Positions 16,271 through 26,111 of a DNA stretch of 64,000 nucleotides are shown here, in pieces. The stretch is from NCBI GenBank assembly GCA_937141935.1, contig CAKZQS010000027.1:1-64000 (forward strand). The letters are read 5' to 3'. The stretch is from an uncultured Ectothiorhodospiraceae bacterium. GTDB lineage: Bacteria > Pseudomonadota > Gammaproteobacteria > Nevskiales > Oceanococcaceae. The notes under the pieces were generated by a model that did not search any database, was not told the DNA's origin, and worked only from the letters and a program-made list of their open reading frames with translations. Position numbers and translations under genes: made by a program. Numbering within the stretch: position 1 is the first letter of the stretch; each line of letters starts with the position of its first letter.

Positions 16271-17614
16271 ATGAGCGGCACGCTCAGTTCGGCCGGTGTC
16301 GGCTCGGGCCTGGACATCGCCAGCCTGGTCAACCAGCTGGTGGCCGCCGAGCGCGCCCCCACGGCGCAGCGCCTGGCCCGCCAGGAGTCGACCGCCCGGG
16401 TCGAGATCAGCGCCTATGGCCTGCTGCGCAGCGCGCTGGCCGACCTGCAGAGCAGCCTGACCGGCGCCACCGGCGATGCGCAGACCGAAGGCCGCACCGC
16501 CAGTGCCTCGCGCGAGGACCTGCTGGAGGTCAGCGCCGCCAGCGGCGCCGCGCTGGGCCGCTTCGACATCGTCGTCGAGCGTCTGGCCAGCAGCGGCCGC
16601 GCCGCCACGCTGACGCCGCGTGACCCGGCCGCCGATGTCGGCGACGGCACGCTGAGCCTGAGCCTGGGCAGTGACAGCTTCGACGTCGCGACGACGGCCG
16701 GCATGGACCTGGCCGCATTGCGCGATGCCATCAACGACGCGGCCGACAACCCCGGCATCAATGCCACCATCATCAATGTCGACGGCGGCAGCGTGCTGTC
16801 GCTGGGCTCGGATGTTTCGGGCCTGGACAGCGCCATCAGCGCCAGCGGCAGCGGCGACATCGCCACTCTGGCCGCCGACATCGGCGAGACCCGCCCGGCG
16901 CAGGATGCGCTGCTGCAGATTGATGGCCTGCCGCGCAGTTCGGCGGAGAACAGCATCAGCGACGCCATCGACGGCGTGACGCTGAACCTGCTCGCCGCCG
17001 ACGTTGGCGCCACGACCACCATCACCATCGGCCGCGACGACGGCGCCCTGCAGCAGGGGCTGGAGGACTTCGTTGAGGCCTGGAACAGCTTTGCCAGCAA
17101 CGCCGACACGCTGGGCGCCTACAACGCCAGCACCGGCGATGCCGGCGCGCTGAACGGCGATGCGCTGCTGCGCGGCATCGAAAACCAGTTGCGCCAGATC
17201 GTCAGCGCGGGGCAGGGCACCGATGACCTGCTGCGTGGTGCCGAGTTTGGCCTGCGCTTTGACACCCAGGGCAAGCTGGAGCTGGACAGCGCCGCGCTGG
17301 CCGAGTCGCTCAGCACGCGCCGCGACGACGTCGCCGCCTGGTGGAACGGCCCCGATGGGCTGGCGAGCGCGCTGGATGGCGTGCTGAGCCAGCAGTTGGG
17401 CGACGACGCCAGCCTGAAGTCGCGCGAGGACGCGCTGAGTGCCCGCCTGGAGCGCATCGACCAGCGCGAGGAACGCCTGGATCTGCGCATGGAGAGCGTG
17501 CGGGCGCGTTACCTGGCCCAGTTCACCGCGCTCGACGTCGCCCTGGCGCAGCTGCAGACCACCTCCAGCTTCCTCTCGCAGCAACTGGCCGGCCTCAACA
17601 GCGGCAGCACCTAA
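16271..17614 (+). CDS. fliD: Flagellar filament cap protein FliD (HAP2)
   Basis: Caps the filament tip and folds incoming flagellin. 447 residues. The N-terminus GVGSGLDIASLVNQLVAAER is characteristic. A FliD_N domain spans about 5-100, a central variable region contains many Asp/Ala-rich beta segments, and the FliD_C domain (about 215-435) ends in the coiled-coil RYLAQFTALDVALAQLQTTS followed by FLSQQLAGL. No Cys is present. Weak ribosome site. It is followed by about 340 bases without a gene before the fliS promoter. Confidence 0.94.
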   Translation: MSGTLSSAGVGSGLDIASLVNQLVAAERAPTAQRLARQESTARVEISAYGLLRSALADLQSSLTGATGDAQTEGRTASASREDLLEVSAASGAALGRFDIVVERLASSGRAATLTPRDPAADVGDGTLSLSLGSDSFDVATTAGMDLAALRDAINDAADNPGINATIINVDGGSVLSLGSDVSGLDSAISASGSGDIATLAADIGETRPAQDALLQIDGLPRSSAENSISDAIDGVTLNLLAADVGATTTITIGRDDGALQQGLEDFVEAWNSFASNADTLGAYNASTGDAGALNGDALLRGIENQLRQIVSAGQGTDDLLRGAEFGLRFDTQGKLELDSAALAESLSTRRDDVAAWWNGPDGLASALDGVLSQQLGDDASLKSREDALSARLERIDQREERLDLRMESVRARYLAQFTALDVALAQLQTTSSFLSQQLAGLNSGST

Positions 17615-17953
17615 GCGCGTCCGATCGGGCCCACGCCTGCGCGGTTGCCGGCCCGGTGTCCGCTTCAGCCGCCGGCCCAGTATTCGGCCCAGTATCCGGC
17701 CCGGTCGTCAGCCCGTTTCCCGGGCCCCGGAACAGTCCGATAGCCGGTCCCGTCATCGCCGCAGTCGCAGTCCGTCGGGCCTCATGCGCCAAGCGGCTTC
17801 GACGTCGACGCTCTGCAGGCCGCGATGGGCGCCCCGGGCCTCGCGGCGGCGCCCGGAACGGGCCCCTTGCCGCGCGGCGGGCCGGCAGTACGCGACCGGA
17901 GCGGCGGCATGAACTCCGGCGTCCCGAGGCAAAAAAAAATCGCCTGCCGCGAC
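17615..17953. other. Non-coding stretch between fliD and the fliS promoter, with short degenerate repeats
   Basis: No supported gene. At 17672-17707 a 12-base unit recurs three times (CCGGCCCAGTAT, TCGGCCCAGTAT, CCGGCCCGGTCG), and weaker GGCCC-GT echoes continue to about 17750. An A9 run lies at 17931-17939, just upstream of the sigma-28 promoter. Frames across the repeat are open on both strands but encode only low-complexity Gly-Pro runs. Confidence 0.6.
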
Positions 17954-17980
17954 TCAAGTTTTTCCGCCCGCGGCCGATAG
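17954..17980 (+). promoter_or_regulatory. Sigma-28 (FliA) promoter of fliS
   Basis: TCAAGTTT-N11-GCCGATAG, exact FliA spacing and -10 core. Predicted start is about 17988, 23 bases before fliS. Confidence 0.88.
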
Positions 17981-18010
17981 CTATTGTGAGTTTCACAAGG
18001 ATGCCTGCCG

Positions 18011-18430
18011 ATGTACGGCCCCGCCCAAAGCTATCCCCAAGCCGCCCAGTCCTACCAGCAGGTCGGCGTGCAAACCGCGTCGCCGGCCCGCCTGGTCGCG
18101 ATGCTCTTTTCCGCCTTCGATGCCCGCCTGGCGCAGGTGCAGCAGGCCGCCGCGCAGGCCTCCTCGGCCTCGCCGGTGGCCGACGCCGCCCTGCAGCGGG
18201 CCCTGGCCATCCTGGGCGAGCTGGAGGCCAGCCTGGATCTGGAGCAGGGCGGCAGCCTGGCCGCGAACCTGCTGGCGCTGTATCGCTACATGCGTGAGCG
18301 CCTGCGCGCAAGCGATCGGCAGGCCGCGCTGGCCGAGGTCCGCCGCCTGGTTGCCCCGCTCAATGCCGCCTGGGCCGAACTGGCCGACAGCGCGCCGGCC
18401 GCCAGCGGCATGACGGCCGCGGTGGCCTGA
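18011..18430 (+). CDS. fliS: Flagellin export chaperone FliS
   Basis: Cytoplasmic chaperone that binds the flagellin C-terminus before export. 139 residues, four-helix type, with MYGPAQSYPQAAQSYQQVGV at the N-terminus and ASPARLVAMLFSAFDARLAQ (about 24-43) as the conserved first helix; LLALYRYMRERL near 90-101. An ATG ten bases earlier is in another frame. It is co-transcribed with the PilZ-like gene seven bases downstream. Confidence 0.92.
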   Translation: MYGPAQSYPQAAQSYQQVGVQTASPARLVAMLFSAFDARLAQVQQAAAQASSASPVADAALQRALAILGELEASLDLEQGGSLAANLLALYRYMRERLRASDRQAALAEVRRLVAPLNAAWAELADSAPAASGMTAAVA

Positions 18431-18437
18431 GGCCGTC

Positions 18438-18962
18438 ATGCACGAGGGTCCTGGCTTTCACGCCCGCCGGCCGCTGCGCTGGCGGGCCGGGGCAGCGCCG
18501 CCGGCCGTCGAAGACCAGCTGCGCGTGCTGGCCGCGGTCGCCACGCTGGAAACGCAGGAGGCGATCCGCAGCGAACCCGGCGAGGCGCCGGCCCCGGAAT
18601 TGCAGGCCATCCAGAACCGGCTGGACCTGCTGATTACGCTGGTGACGCAGCTCACGCTGCGCGAGCTGGGCGGCGAGCGCCCGCCGGCGGCGGACCTGCA
18701 GATCGGTGTGGATCGGCTGCACTGGCCGGCCGATGGCGGGCTGGAAGCGGGCCCGGGCGTGCTGGAACTGCACTTGCAGGCGGCCTATCCCGAGCCGCTG
18801 CTGCTGGCCGGCGAACTGACGCTGGAGGACGGCGGCGCCGGGCTGCGTCTGGCCGCGCTGGAAGAGCCAGTTTCGGACGCCTGGCAGAAGTATGTCTTTC
18901 GCCATCATCGGCGCGAATTGGCCCGCCGCCAGGCGGCAAACGAGGAGGCGCCAAGCTCTTGA
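18438..18962 (+). CDS. Atypical PilZ-like protein
   Basis: 174 residues. Probably an atypical PilZ-type domain: an N-terminal helical part (20-70) containing NRLDLLITLVTQLTLREL, then a beta-rich part (75-150), ending EKYVFRHHRR-like (WQKYVFRHHRRELARRQ). The gene position between fliS and rpoN matches the place of atypical PilZ genes in xanthomonad flagellar clusters. The canonical c-di-GMP motifs RxxxR and DxSxxG are not obvious, so nucleotide binding cannot be claimed. It could link c-di-GMP to flagellar assembly, but that is inference. Confidence 0.55.
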   Translation: MHEGPGFHARRPLRWRAGAAPPAVEDQLRVLAAVATLETQEAIRSEPGEAPAPELQAIQNRLDLLITLVTQLTLRELGGERPPAADLQIGVDRLHWPADGGLEAGPGVLELHLQAAYPEPLLLAGELTLEDGGAGLRLAALEEPVSDAWQKYVFRHHRRELARRQAANEEAPSS

Positions 18963-19061
18963 CGTTTCGATGACGGCCCCTTCGTAGAGTGACAAACGTC
19001 CGGCGGCAAAGAGGAGACCTCGCGCACCGGGCGCCTTGCAGATCGCTCAACGGAGATCACG

Positions 19062-20489
19062 ATGCGTCAGAACCTCGCCGTCGGCATGAGCCAGCAGCTC
19101 GGGATGACCCCGCAGCTGGCCCAATCCATCCGGCTGCTGCAGCTCTCCTCGCTGGAACTCTCCTGCGAGCTGCGCCAGGCCCTGGATTCCAACCTCTTGC
19201 TGGAGGCCGAAGACGACGAGGCCGAGCTGGATGTGTACAGCTCCGAGGACCTGGTCGAAGGCAGCCCCATGGACCCCTACGCCGGCAGCGGCAGCCGTCG
19301 CGACTCGGCCGAGGACGACGACAGCAGCCGGCTGGCGGTGGCCGACCAGCGCGATGTGCACATGCGCATTATGGAGCAGGCCGAACTGGCCTTCTCCGAT
19401 CCGGTCGACCGCTACATCGCATGCGAGATCTGTGCCGCCACCGACGACGCCGGTTATCTGGGCGCCACGGTGGCCGAGCTGGCCGCCCGCTGCCAGGTCA
19501 TTGGCAAGATCGATGCCGCCCGCGTCGAATCGGTGCTGGCCCGCATCCAGCGCATGGAGCCGGTGGGCTATGCCGCGCGCAGCCTGGCCGAGTGCCTGCT
19601 GCTGCAACTGGCCGAGCGCGACGGGCAGGGCCTGGAGGCGGTGCTGCTGGATGTGGCCCGGCGCCTGGTGGGCGAGCACCTGGAAGACATCGCGGCCAAG
19701 CGCTGGACGGCGCTGGCCAGCAGCCTGAGCGTCGGCCGCGACCTGGTGCTGCGCGCCGTCGGCCTGATCCGCGGGCTGAACCCCAAGCCGGCCGCCGAAG
19801 GCAGCGCCACCCAGTACGTCACCCCGGATGTGCGCGTCGAGCGCACCGACGCCGGCTGGCGCGTGCGGCTGAACGAGCGCGCGCTGCCGCGGGTGCGGGT
19901 CAATGCCGATTACGCCCGGGCCGTGGAGTCCGACAAGGGCGCCCGCGCCCTGCGCGGCCAGCTGCAGGAGGCCCGCTGGCTGCTGCGCAGCGTGCAGGTC
20001 CGCCAGGACACGCTGCTGGCGGCGACCGAGGCGATCTTCCGCCGCCAGGCCGCCTTCCTGTCGCGGGGCGAGGTGGGCCTGTCGCCGCTGACCCTGAAGG
20101 ACATCGCCGACGAGATCGGCGTGCACGAATCCACGCTGTCGCGCATCACCACGTCGAAGTACGTGCAGACGCCGCGCGGCACCTATTCGCTGAAGCATTT
20201 CTTCCCCAGCCAGCTGACGGCCGCCGAGGGCGTGTCGGCCTCCGGCGCCTCGGTCAAGGCGCTGATCCGCCGGCTGGTGGATGCCGAGCCGGCCGAGGCC
20301 CCGCTGCGCGATGTCGACATCGCCGCGATCCTGGCCCGCCGCGGCATCTCCATCGCCCGCCGCACCATCGCCAAGTACCGCGAGGCGATGGGGATCGGCT
20401 CGTCAAAAGAACGACTCGCGGCCCGGCGCATGTCCGGCCGTGACCTGGGCCGCCGGCCCGAACTGGCGGCTGGCGCCGCCGTCAACTGA
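19062..20489 (+). CDS. rpoN: RNA polymerase sigma-54 factor RpoN
   Basis: Recognises -24/-12 promoters and needs an AAA+ activator such as the FleQ encoded just downstream. 475 residues. N-terminal activator-interacting region MSQQLGMTPQLAQSIRLLQL (about 9-28), an acidic spacer (about 45-100), core-binding domain, helix-turn-helix and the C-terminal RpoN box ARRTIAKYREAMGI (about 428-441). Good ribosome site (GGAGATCACG). Location inside the flagellar island suggests the flagellum-dedicated copy, as in xanthomonads where a second rpoN is elsewhere; this cannot be tested here. A poor sigma-70-like TTGACG lies at 18959, but its spacing to any -10 is bad. Confidence 0.95.
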   Translation: MRQNLAVGMSQQLGMTPQLAQSIRLLQLSSLELSCELRQALDSNLLLEAEDDEAELDVYSSEDLVEGSPMDPYAGSGSRRDSAEDDDSSRLAVADQRDVHMRIMEQAELAFSDPVDRYIACEICAATDDAGYLGATVAELAARCQVIGKIDAARVESVLARIQRMEPVGYAARSLAECLLLQLAERDGQGLEAVLLDVARRLVGEHLEDIAAKRWTALASSLSVGRDLVLRAVGLIRGLNPKPAAEGSATQYVTPDVRVERTDAGWRVRLNERALPRVRVNADYARAVESDKGARALRGQLQEARWLLRSVQVRQDTLLAATEAIFRRQAAFLSRGEVGLSPLTLKDIADEIGVHESTLSRITTSKYVQTPRGTYSLKHFFPSQLTAAEGVSASGASVKALIRRLVDAEPAEAPLRDVDIAAILARRGISIARRTIAKYREAMGIGSSKERLAARRMSGRDLGRRPELAAGAAVN

Positions 20490-20497
20490 GGTTCGTC

Positions 20498-20870
20498 ATG
20501 GCCCGTATCCGCACCATTCTGGTCGACGATCACGCCGACTTTCGCCGCCTGGCCCAGGTTCTGCTCAGCGAGCTCGACAGCATCGAGCTGATCGCGCTGG
20601 GTGAGAACGGCGAGGACGCCATTCGCCTGTGCGAGCAGCACCGGCCCGAGCTGCTGCTGTGCGACATCGCGATGCCGCGCATGGGCGGCATCGAGGCCAC
20701 GCGGCTGATCAAGGCCCAGGAGCAGCCGCCGGTGGTGGCGCTGGTCAGCATCTACGGCGACGAGGAGCACCGCCAGCACGCCCGCAGCGCCGGTGCCGAA
20801 CACTTCATCAACAAGGTCGACTTCCTGCCCGCGGTCGCCGACCTGGCCCAGGAACTGACGGAGACGCCCC

Positions 20871-20878
<8 letters not shown>
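20498..20878 (+). CDS. Single-domain response regulator
   Basis: 126 residues, receiver domain only. Acidic pocket D10/D11 (ILVDDH), phospho-acceptor D56 ([12 protein letters not shown]), Ser in place of Thr in [11 protein letters not shown], and Lys in HFINKVDF. No output domain and no dedicated histidine kinase nearby. It is wedged between rpoN (eight-base gap) and fleQ (eight-base overlap), so it is likely co-expressed with both. It may supply the phosphorylation input that the adjacent FleQ-like protein has lost in its own receiver domain. That role is inferred from position only. Confidence 0.85.
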
Positions 20879-22274
<1,396 letters not shown>

Positions 22275-22298
22275 TGTCGGGCCCCGCCGTGCCCCCGG

Positions 22299-22314
22299 TG
22301 GCACGGTTCCCGCA
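22299..22314 (+). promoter_or_regulatory. Sigma-54 promoter of the fliE operon
   Basis: TGGCACG-GTTC-CCGCA keeps a perfect -24 box and GG-N10-GC spacing; the -12 box has CCGC in place of TTGC. Predicted start is about 22326, 49 bases before fliE. Confidence 0.78.
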
Positions 22315-22374
22315 TCGCCGGAATTCCGACGCCCGCGGCCTGGCCCGGGTCCGCCCTTTCAACGGTAGAGCAAG

Positions 22375-22704
22375 ATGAGCGTACAAGGTGTCGACAGCGT
22401 GCTGTCCCAGCTGCGCGCATTGCAGGCGCGCAGCGCCGACCTCGCCCCGCAGCCGGCCGCCGCCGGCGAGGGCGTGGAGAAGGGCGGCTTCGCCGCCGCG
22501 CTGGGCCAGGCCCTGGATTCGGTGAACGGCGCGCAGCAAAGCGCGCGCTCCGTCAGCACCGCCTTCGTGCAGGGCGAAGAGAACGTGGAGCTGGCCGACG
22601 TGATGCTGGCCCTGAACAAGGCCGATGTGTCCTTTCGAACGCTGGCCGAAGTCCGCAACCGCATGGTGTCCGCCTACAAGGACATCATGAACATGCCCGT
22701 CTAG
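22375..22704 (+). CDS. fliE: Flagellar MS-ring/rod junction protein FliE
   Basis: Joins the MS-ring to the proximal rod and is the first exported substrate. 109 residues, with the family C-terminus NVELADVMLALNKADVSFRT followed by VRNRMVSAYKDIMNMPV. It opens the long fliEFGHIJK operon behind a sigma-54 promoter. fliF begins ten bases after its stop. Confidence 0.94.
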   Translation: MSVQGVDSVLSQLRALQARSADLAPQPAAAGEGVEKGGFAAALGQALDSVNGAQQSARSVSTAFVQGEENVELADVMLALNKADVSFRTLAEVRNRMVSAYKDIMNMPV

Positions 22705-22714
22705 GGGCTAGGCC

Positions 22715-24454
22715 ATGAGTGCTGCGCAGCGCCCCGCCGACCCGGCCGGCGCCCCCCCATCCGATTCCGCCGGCGCGGCCCCGCTGGCCGCGACGCTGCG
22801 CCGGCTCGCGGCGCACCCGGGTTTTCGCCAGCTGCTGGGCCTGGCCGGCGTGGCGGCGGCCATCGCGGTCGGCCTGACGATCTGGTTCTGGTCCCAGAGC
22901 AGCGGCATGGTGCCGCTGTTCACCGGCATGTCGCCCGGGGACGAGATGGCCGTGCTGGACACGCTGCGCGCGCAGCAGGTGCCCTTCGAGCAGGCCCCGG
23001 GCAGCGGCAGCGTGCTGGTGCCCGCCGAGCGCGTGCACGAACTGCGCCTGGCGCTGGCCGCCGAGGGCCTGCCGCGTGGCTCCGGCGTGGGCTTCGAGCT
23101 GATCCGCGACGGCGGCGGCCTCGGCAGCAGCCCCTTCATGGAGTCGGCCCGTTACCAGCATGTGCTGGAAACCGAGCTGGCCCGCACCATCGGCACGATG
23201 CACCCGGTGCGCAGCGCCCGCGTGCACCTGGCGATGCCGCGCCGTTCCGCCTTCGTGCGCCCCAAGCAACAGGCCTCGGCCGCGGTGATGGTCAGCCTGC
23301 ACCCCGGCCGCACGCTGGAGCCGGGGCAGGTCGCCGCCATCGTGCACCTGGTGTCTTCGGCCGTGCCGGCGCTGGGTCAGGACAGCGTGTCCGTGGTTGA
23401 CCAGCGCGGCGGCTTGCTCAGCCGCCCGCGCGGCGAGGGCCAGGGTCTGGATGCCGAGCAGCTGGCCTACCAGGCGCGGCTGGAAGAGCGCTACCTGCAG
23501 CGCGTGCTGCAACTGCTGGCGCCGCTGACCGGCGCCGAGCGGGTCAGCGCGCAGGTCACGGTGGATCTGGACTTCTCCCGCGCCGAACAGACCCGCGAAT
23601 CCTATGACCCCGACTCGCGCACGCTGCGCAGCGAGCAGCTGGCCGAGCAGCGCGATGGCGCCGGCGCCGCGGCCGGCGTGCCCGGCGCGCTGAGCAACCG
23701 CCCGCCCACGGCCGCCGAAACCGCGGCCGGCGAGGGCGAGGCCGGCGGCCGCCGCTCGCTGCAAAGCACCCGCAACTACGAGATCAACCGCACCATCGAG
23801 CAGACCTGGCAGCAGCCCGGCCGGCTGCGGCGCATCAGCGCGGCGGTGGTGGTCGACCACCTGCCGGACGCGCAGGGCGCGGCCCAGCCGCTGGATGCCG
23901 AGCAGATGCAGCGCATCGAATCGCTGGTGCGCGAGGCCATTGGCTTCGACGAGGCCCGCGGCGACTCGGTCAATGTGCAAAACCTGCGCTTCCAGACCCC
24001 GGCGCCGCTGGAGCCGGACAGCCCGCCGATCTGGGAGCAGGCCTGGGCGCAGGATCTGGCCCGCCAGCTCCTCGGCCTGGCCGTGCTGCTGCTGGTGGCC
24101 TTCCGTTTGTTCCGCCCGGCCGTGCGCGCCGTGCTGCAGGCGCCGCCGGCGCCGCCCGCCCTGAGTCAATCCGGGGCCGCCGGTGCCCAGGCCGGTCGCG
24201 GCGGCGCGCCGCTGGCGGTCGAGGGCTCGGACCCGCAGGCCCTGGAGGGTGCCGGGCTGGATGCCGACGGCCGCCCGATCGTGCGCCGCGGCAGCCTGGA
24301 TACCGGCGAGCCGCTTGAGGGCTACACGCCGGACGCCCAGCGCGTGCGCAATGCGGCGCTGTTCGAAGACAAGCTGGTGATGGCCCGCGAGGCCGTCGAG
24401 CAGGACCCGGCCCGCGTGGCCAACGTCGTGCGCGGGTGGATCGCCAATGAGTGA
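22715..24454 (+). CDS. fliF: Flagellar MS-ring protein FliF
   Basis: Forms the MS-ring in the inner membrane, the base of rotor and export gate. 579 residues. First membrane segment at about 43-62 (LLGLAGVAAAIAVGLTIWFW). Periplasmic ring-building motifs (about 65-430) include GLPRGSGVGFELI and FMESARYQHVLETELARTI. Second membrane segment at about 447-466 (ARQLLGLAVLLLVAFRLF). The cytoplasmic C-terminal FliG-binding tail ends ARVANVVRGWIANE. It overlaps fliG by eight bases. Confidence 0.96.
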   Translation: MSAAQRPADPAGAPPSDSAGAAPLAATLRRLAAHPGFRQLLGLAGVAAAIAVGLTIWFWSQSSGMVPLFTGMSPGDEMAVLDTLRAQQVPFEQAPGSGSVLVPAERVHELRLALAAEGLPRGSGVGFELIRDGGGLGSSPFMESARYQHVLETELARTIGTMHPVRSARVHLAMPRRSAFVRPKQQASAAVMVSLHPGRTLEPGQVAAIVHLVSSAVPALGQDSVSVVDQRGGLLSRPRGEGQGLDAEQLAYQARLEERYLQRVLQLLAPLTGAERVSAQVTVDLDFSRAEQTRESYDPDSRTLRSEQLAEQRDGAGAAAGVPGALSNRPPTAAETAAGEGEAGGRRSLQSTRNYEINRTIEQTWQQPGRLRRISAAVVVDHLPDAQGAAQPLDAEQMQRIESLVREAIGFDEARGDSVNVQNLRFQTPAPLEPDSPPIWEQAWAQDLARQLLGLAVLLLVAFRLFRPAVRAVLQAPPAPPALSQSGAAGAQAGRGGAPLAVEGSDPQALEGAGLDADGRPIVRRGSLDTGEPLEGYTPDAQRVRNAALFEDKLVMAREAVEQDPARVANVVRGWIANE

Positions 24455-25457
24455 GGTCGCCGAAAAGGACGTCACCGGCTCCGAGCGCGCCGCCATCCTG
24501 CTGCTGTCGCTGGGCGAAGAGCAGGCGGCCTCGGTGCTGCAGCACATGGATGCCAAGGAGGTGCAGAAACTGGGCACCGCCATGGCCTCGCTGCAGGCCG
24601 TGTCGCGCGAGCGCGCCGAGTCGGTCATCGAGGAGTTCATCACCTCGCTGCATTCGCAGACCTCGCTGGGCGTGGGCACCGACGACTACATCCGCAAGGT
24701 GCTGGTCAGCGCGCTGGGCGAGGACAAGGCCGGCCGCGTCATCGACCGCGTGCTGATCGGCCGCAACAGCAAGGGCCTAGAATCGCTGAAGTGGATGGAC
24801 GCGCGCGGCATCGCCGACCTGATTCGCGGCGAGCACCCGCAGATCGTGGCCATCGTGCTGTCCTATCTGGACCCGGACCAGAGCGCGGCCGTGCTGCCGC
24901 TGTTGCCGGAGCGCGACCGCCCCGACATCGTCATGCGCATCGCCTCGCTGGATGGCATCCAGGCCCGTGCGCTGGTCGAGCTGGACGAGATCATCGAGCG
25001 CCAGTTCAGCGGCAGCAACGGCTCCAAGGCCTCCAGCGTCGGCGGCGTGAAGTCGGCCGCCAGCATCATGAACTGCCTGGACTCGACCACCGAACAGGCG
25101 CTGATGGAGCAGATCCGCGAGCAGGATGACCTGCTGGGCAACCGCATCGAGGAGCTGATGTTCGTCTTTGACAACCTCGGCGACCTCGACGACCGCGCCA
25201 TCCAGGTGCTGCTGCGCGAGGTCAAGAACGAGCACCTCGTGGTGGCGCTGCGTGGCGCCGCCGACGAGCTGGCCGAGAAGTTCTTCCGCAATATGTCCTC
25301 GCGGGCCGCCGAGATGGTGCGCGAGGACATGGACGCCCGCGGCCCGGTGCGCGTGGCCGATGTGGACGCCGCGCAGAAGGAAATCCTGGCCGTGGCCCGC
25401 AAGCTCAGTGAGACCGGCCAGATCCAGCTCACGGCGCAAAGCGAGGACTTCGTATGA
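24447..25457 (+). CDS. fliG: Flagellar motor switch protein FliG
   Basis: Rotor protein that meets the stator and transmits torque. 336 residues in three armadillo-like domains. N-terminal SERAAILLLSLGEEQAASVL (FliF binding), middle EHPQIVAIVLSYLDPDQSAAVLP, and C-terminal LREVKNEHLVVALRGA with MVREDMDARGPVRVADVDAA, which carries the charged stator-contact residues. It overlaps fliF upstream and fliH downstream by a few bases, so the whole block is translationally coupled. Confidence 0.96.
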   Translation: MSEVAEKDVTGSERAAILLLSLGEEQAASVLQHMDAKEVQKLGTAMASLQAVSRERAESVIEEFITSLHSQTSLGVGTDDYIRKVLVSALGEDKAGRVIDRVLIGRNSKGLESLKWMDARGIADLIRGEHPQIVAIVLSYLDPDQSAAVLPLLPERDRPDIVMRIASLDGIQARALVELDEIIERQFSGSNGSKASSVGGVKSAASIMNCLDSTTEQALMEQIREQDDLLGNRIEELMFVFDNLGDLDDRAIQVLLREVKNEHLVVALRGAADELAEKFFRNMSSRAAEMVREDMDARGPVRVADVDAAQKEILAVARKLSETGQIQLTAQSEDFV

Positions 25458-26095
25458 GCGCCGCCGCCGGCGAGCGCGGCCGCGCCGGCATCTGGCACGA
25501 CGCCCACGGCGCGCAGCGCTGGGAGGTGCCCGAGCTGGATGGCAGCGCCACCGGCCCGACGCGCAGCAGCGCGGCGCCCCCGCCGGCCGCGCCGCCCACC
25601 GCCGCCGAGCTGGAGGCGATTCACGCCGCCGCCCGCGAGGCCGGCTTTGCCGAAGGCCGCGAGGCCGGGCTGGCCGCCGCCACCGAGGAGCTGGCCGCGG
25701 CGCGCATGCAGTTGCAGGTGCTGGCGGCGCAAATGGCGGCGCCGCTGGCCGAGCTGGACCAGGAGGTCGAGCGCGCGCTGGCCAATCTGGCGCTGAGCCT
25801 GGCCCGGCGCATCGTCGGCCAGTGCGTCGAGGCCCAGGCCGAGGCGCTGCGGCAGCTGGTGCACCGGGTGGTCAGCCACCTGGGCCCGCTGCAATGCGTG
25901 GTGCAGGTGCAGCTCTGCCCGCAGGACCTGAGCCGGCTGCGCGAGCTGGAGGGCCTGGACGCGCAGTGGGAGCTGCAACCCAATGCCGAACTCGCGCCGG
26001 GCGACGTCCTCGTCGTGCACGGCGATACCCAGGTCGACGGCCGGCTGGCCCAGCGCATCGAGCGCCTGGCCGCCGACATGCTCGACGGCGGCTGA
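25454..26095 (+). CDS. fliH: Flagellar export ATPase regulator FliH
   Basis: Links the FliI ATPase to the C-ring and restrains it before docking. 213 residues. The N-terminal part is Pro/Ala-rich. The central stretch FAEGREAGLAAATEELAAAR carries short Gly-spaced helical repeats typical of FliH. The C-terminal domain (about 100-210) has LANLALSLARRIVGQCVEA and QPNAELAPGDVLVVHGDTQV. ATGA overlap with fliG. It ends 16 bases before fliI. Confidence 0.9.
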   Translation: MSAAAGERGRAGIWHDAHGAQRWEVPELDGSATGPTRSSAAPPPAAPPTAAELEAIHAAAREAGFAEGREAGLAAATEELAAARMQLQVLAAQMAAPLAELDQEVERALANLALSLARRIVGQCVEAQAEALRQLVHRVVSHLGPLQCVVQVQLCPQDLSRLRELEGLDAQWELQPNAELAPGDVLVVHGDTQVDGRLAQRIERLAADMLDGG

Positions 26096-26111
26096 GGCCG
26101 CGCCCGCGCCC

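Noticed and set aside
14498-17584. Minus-strand open frame of about 1028 codons opposite fliC, flaG and fliD
   Set aside because: Antisense shadow caused by high GC codon usage; translation is rich in Arg/Gly/His with no domain, while the plus strand has clear fliC, flaG and fliD.
17595-18311. Minus-strand open frame with repeated Thr-Gly-Pro
   Set aside because: The pattern comes from the 12-base repeat in the gap; it continues antisense into fliS and has no support as a gene.
18959-18990. Sigma-70-like promoter ahead of rpoN (TTGACG)
   Set aside because: No acceptable -10 hexamer at 16-18 bases; the match to TTGACA alone is not enough.
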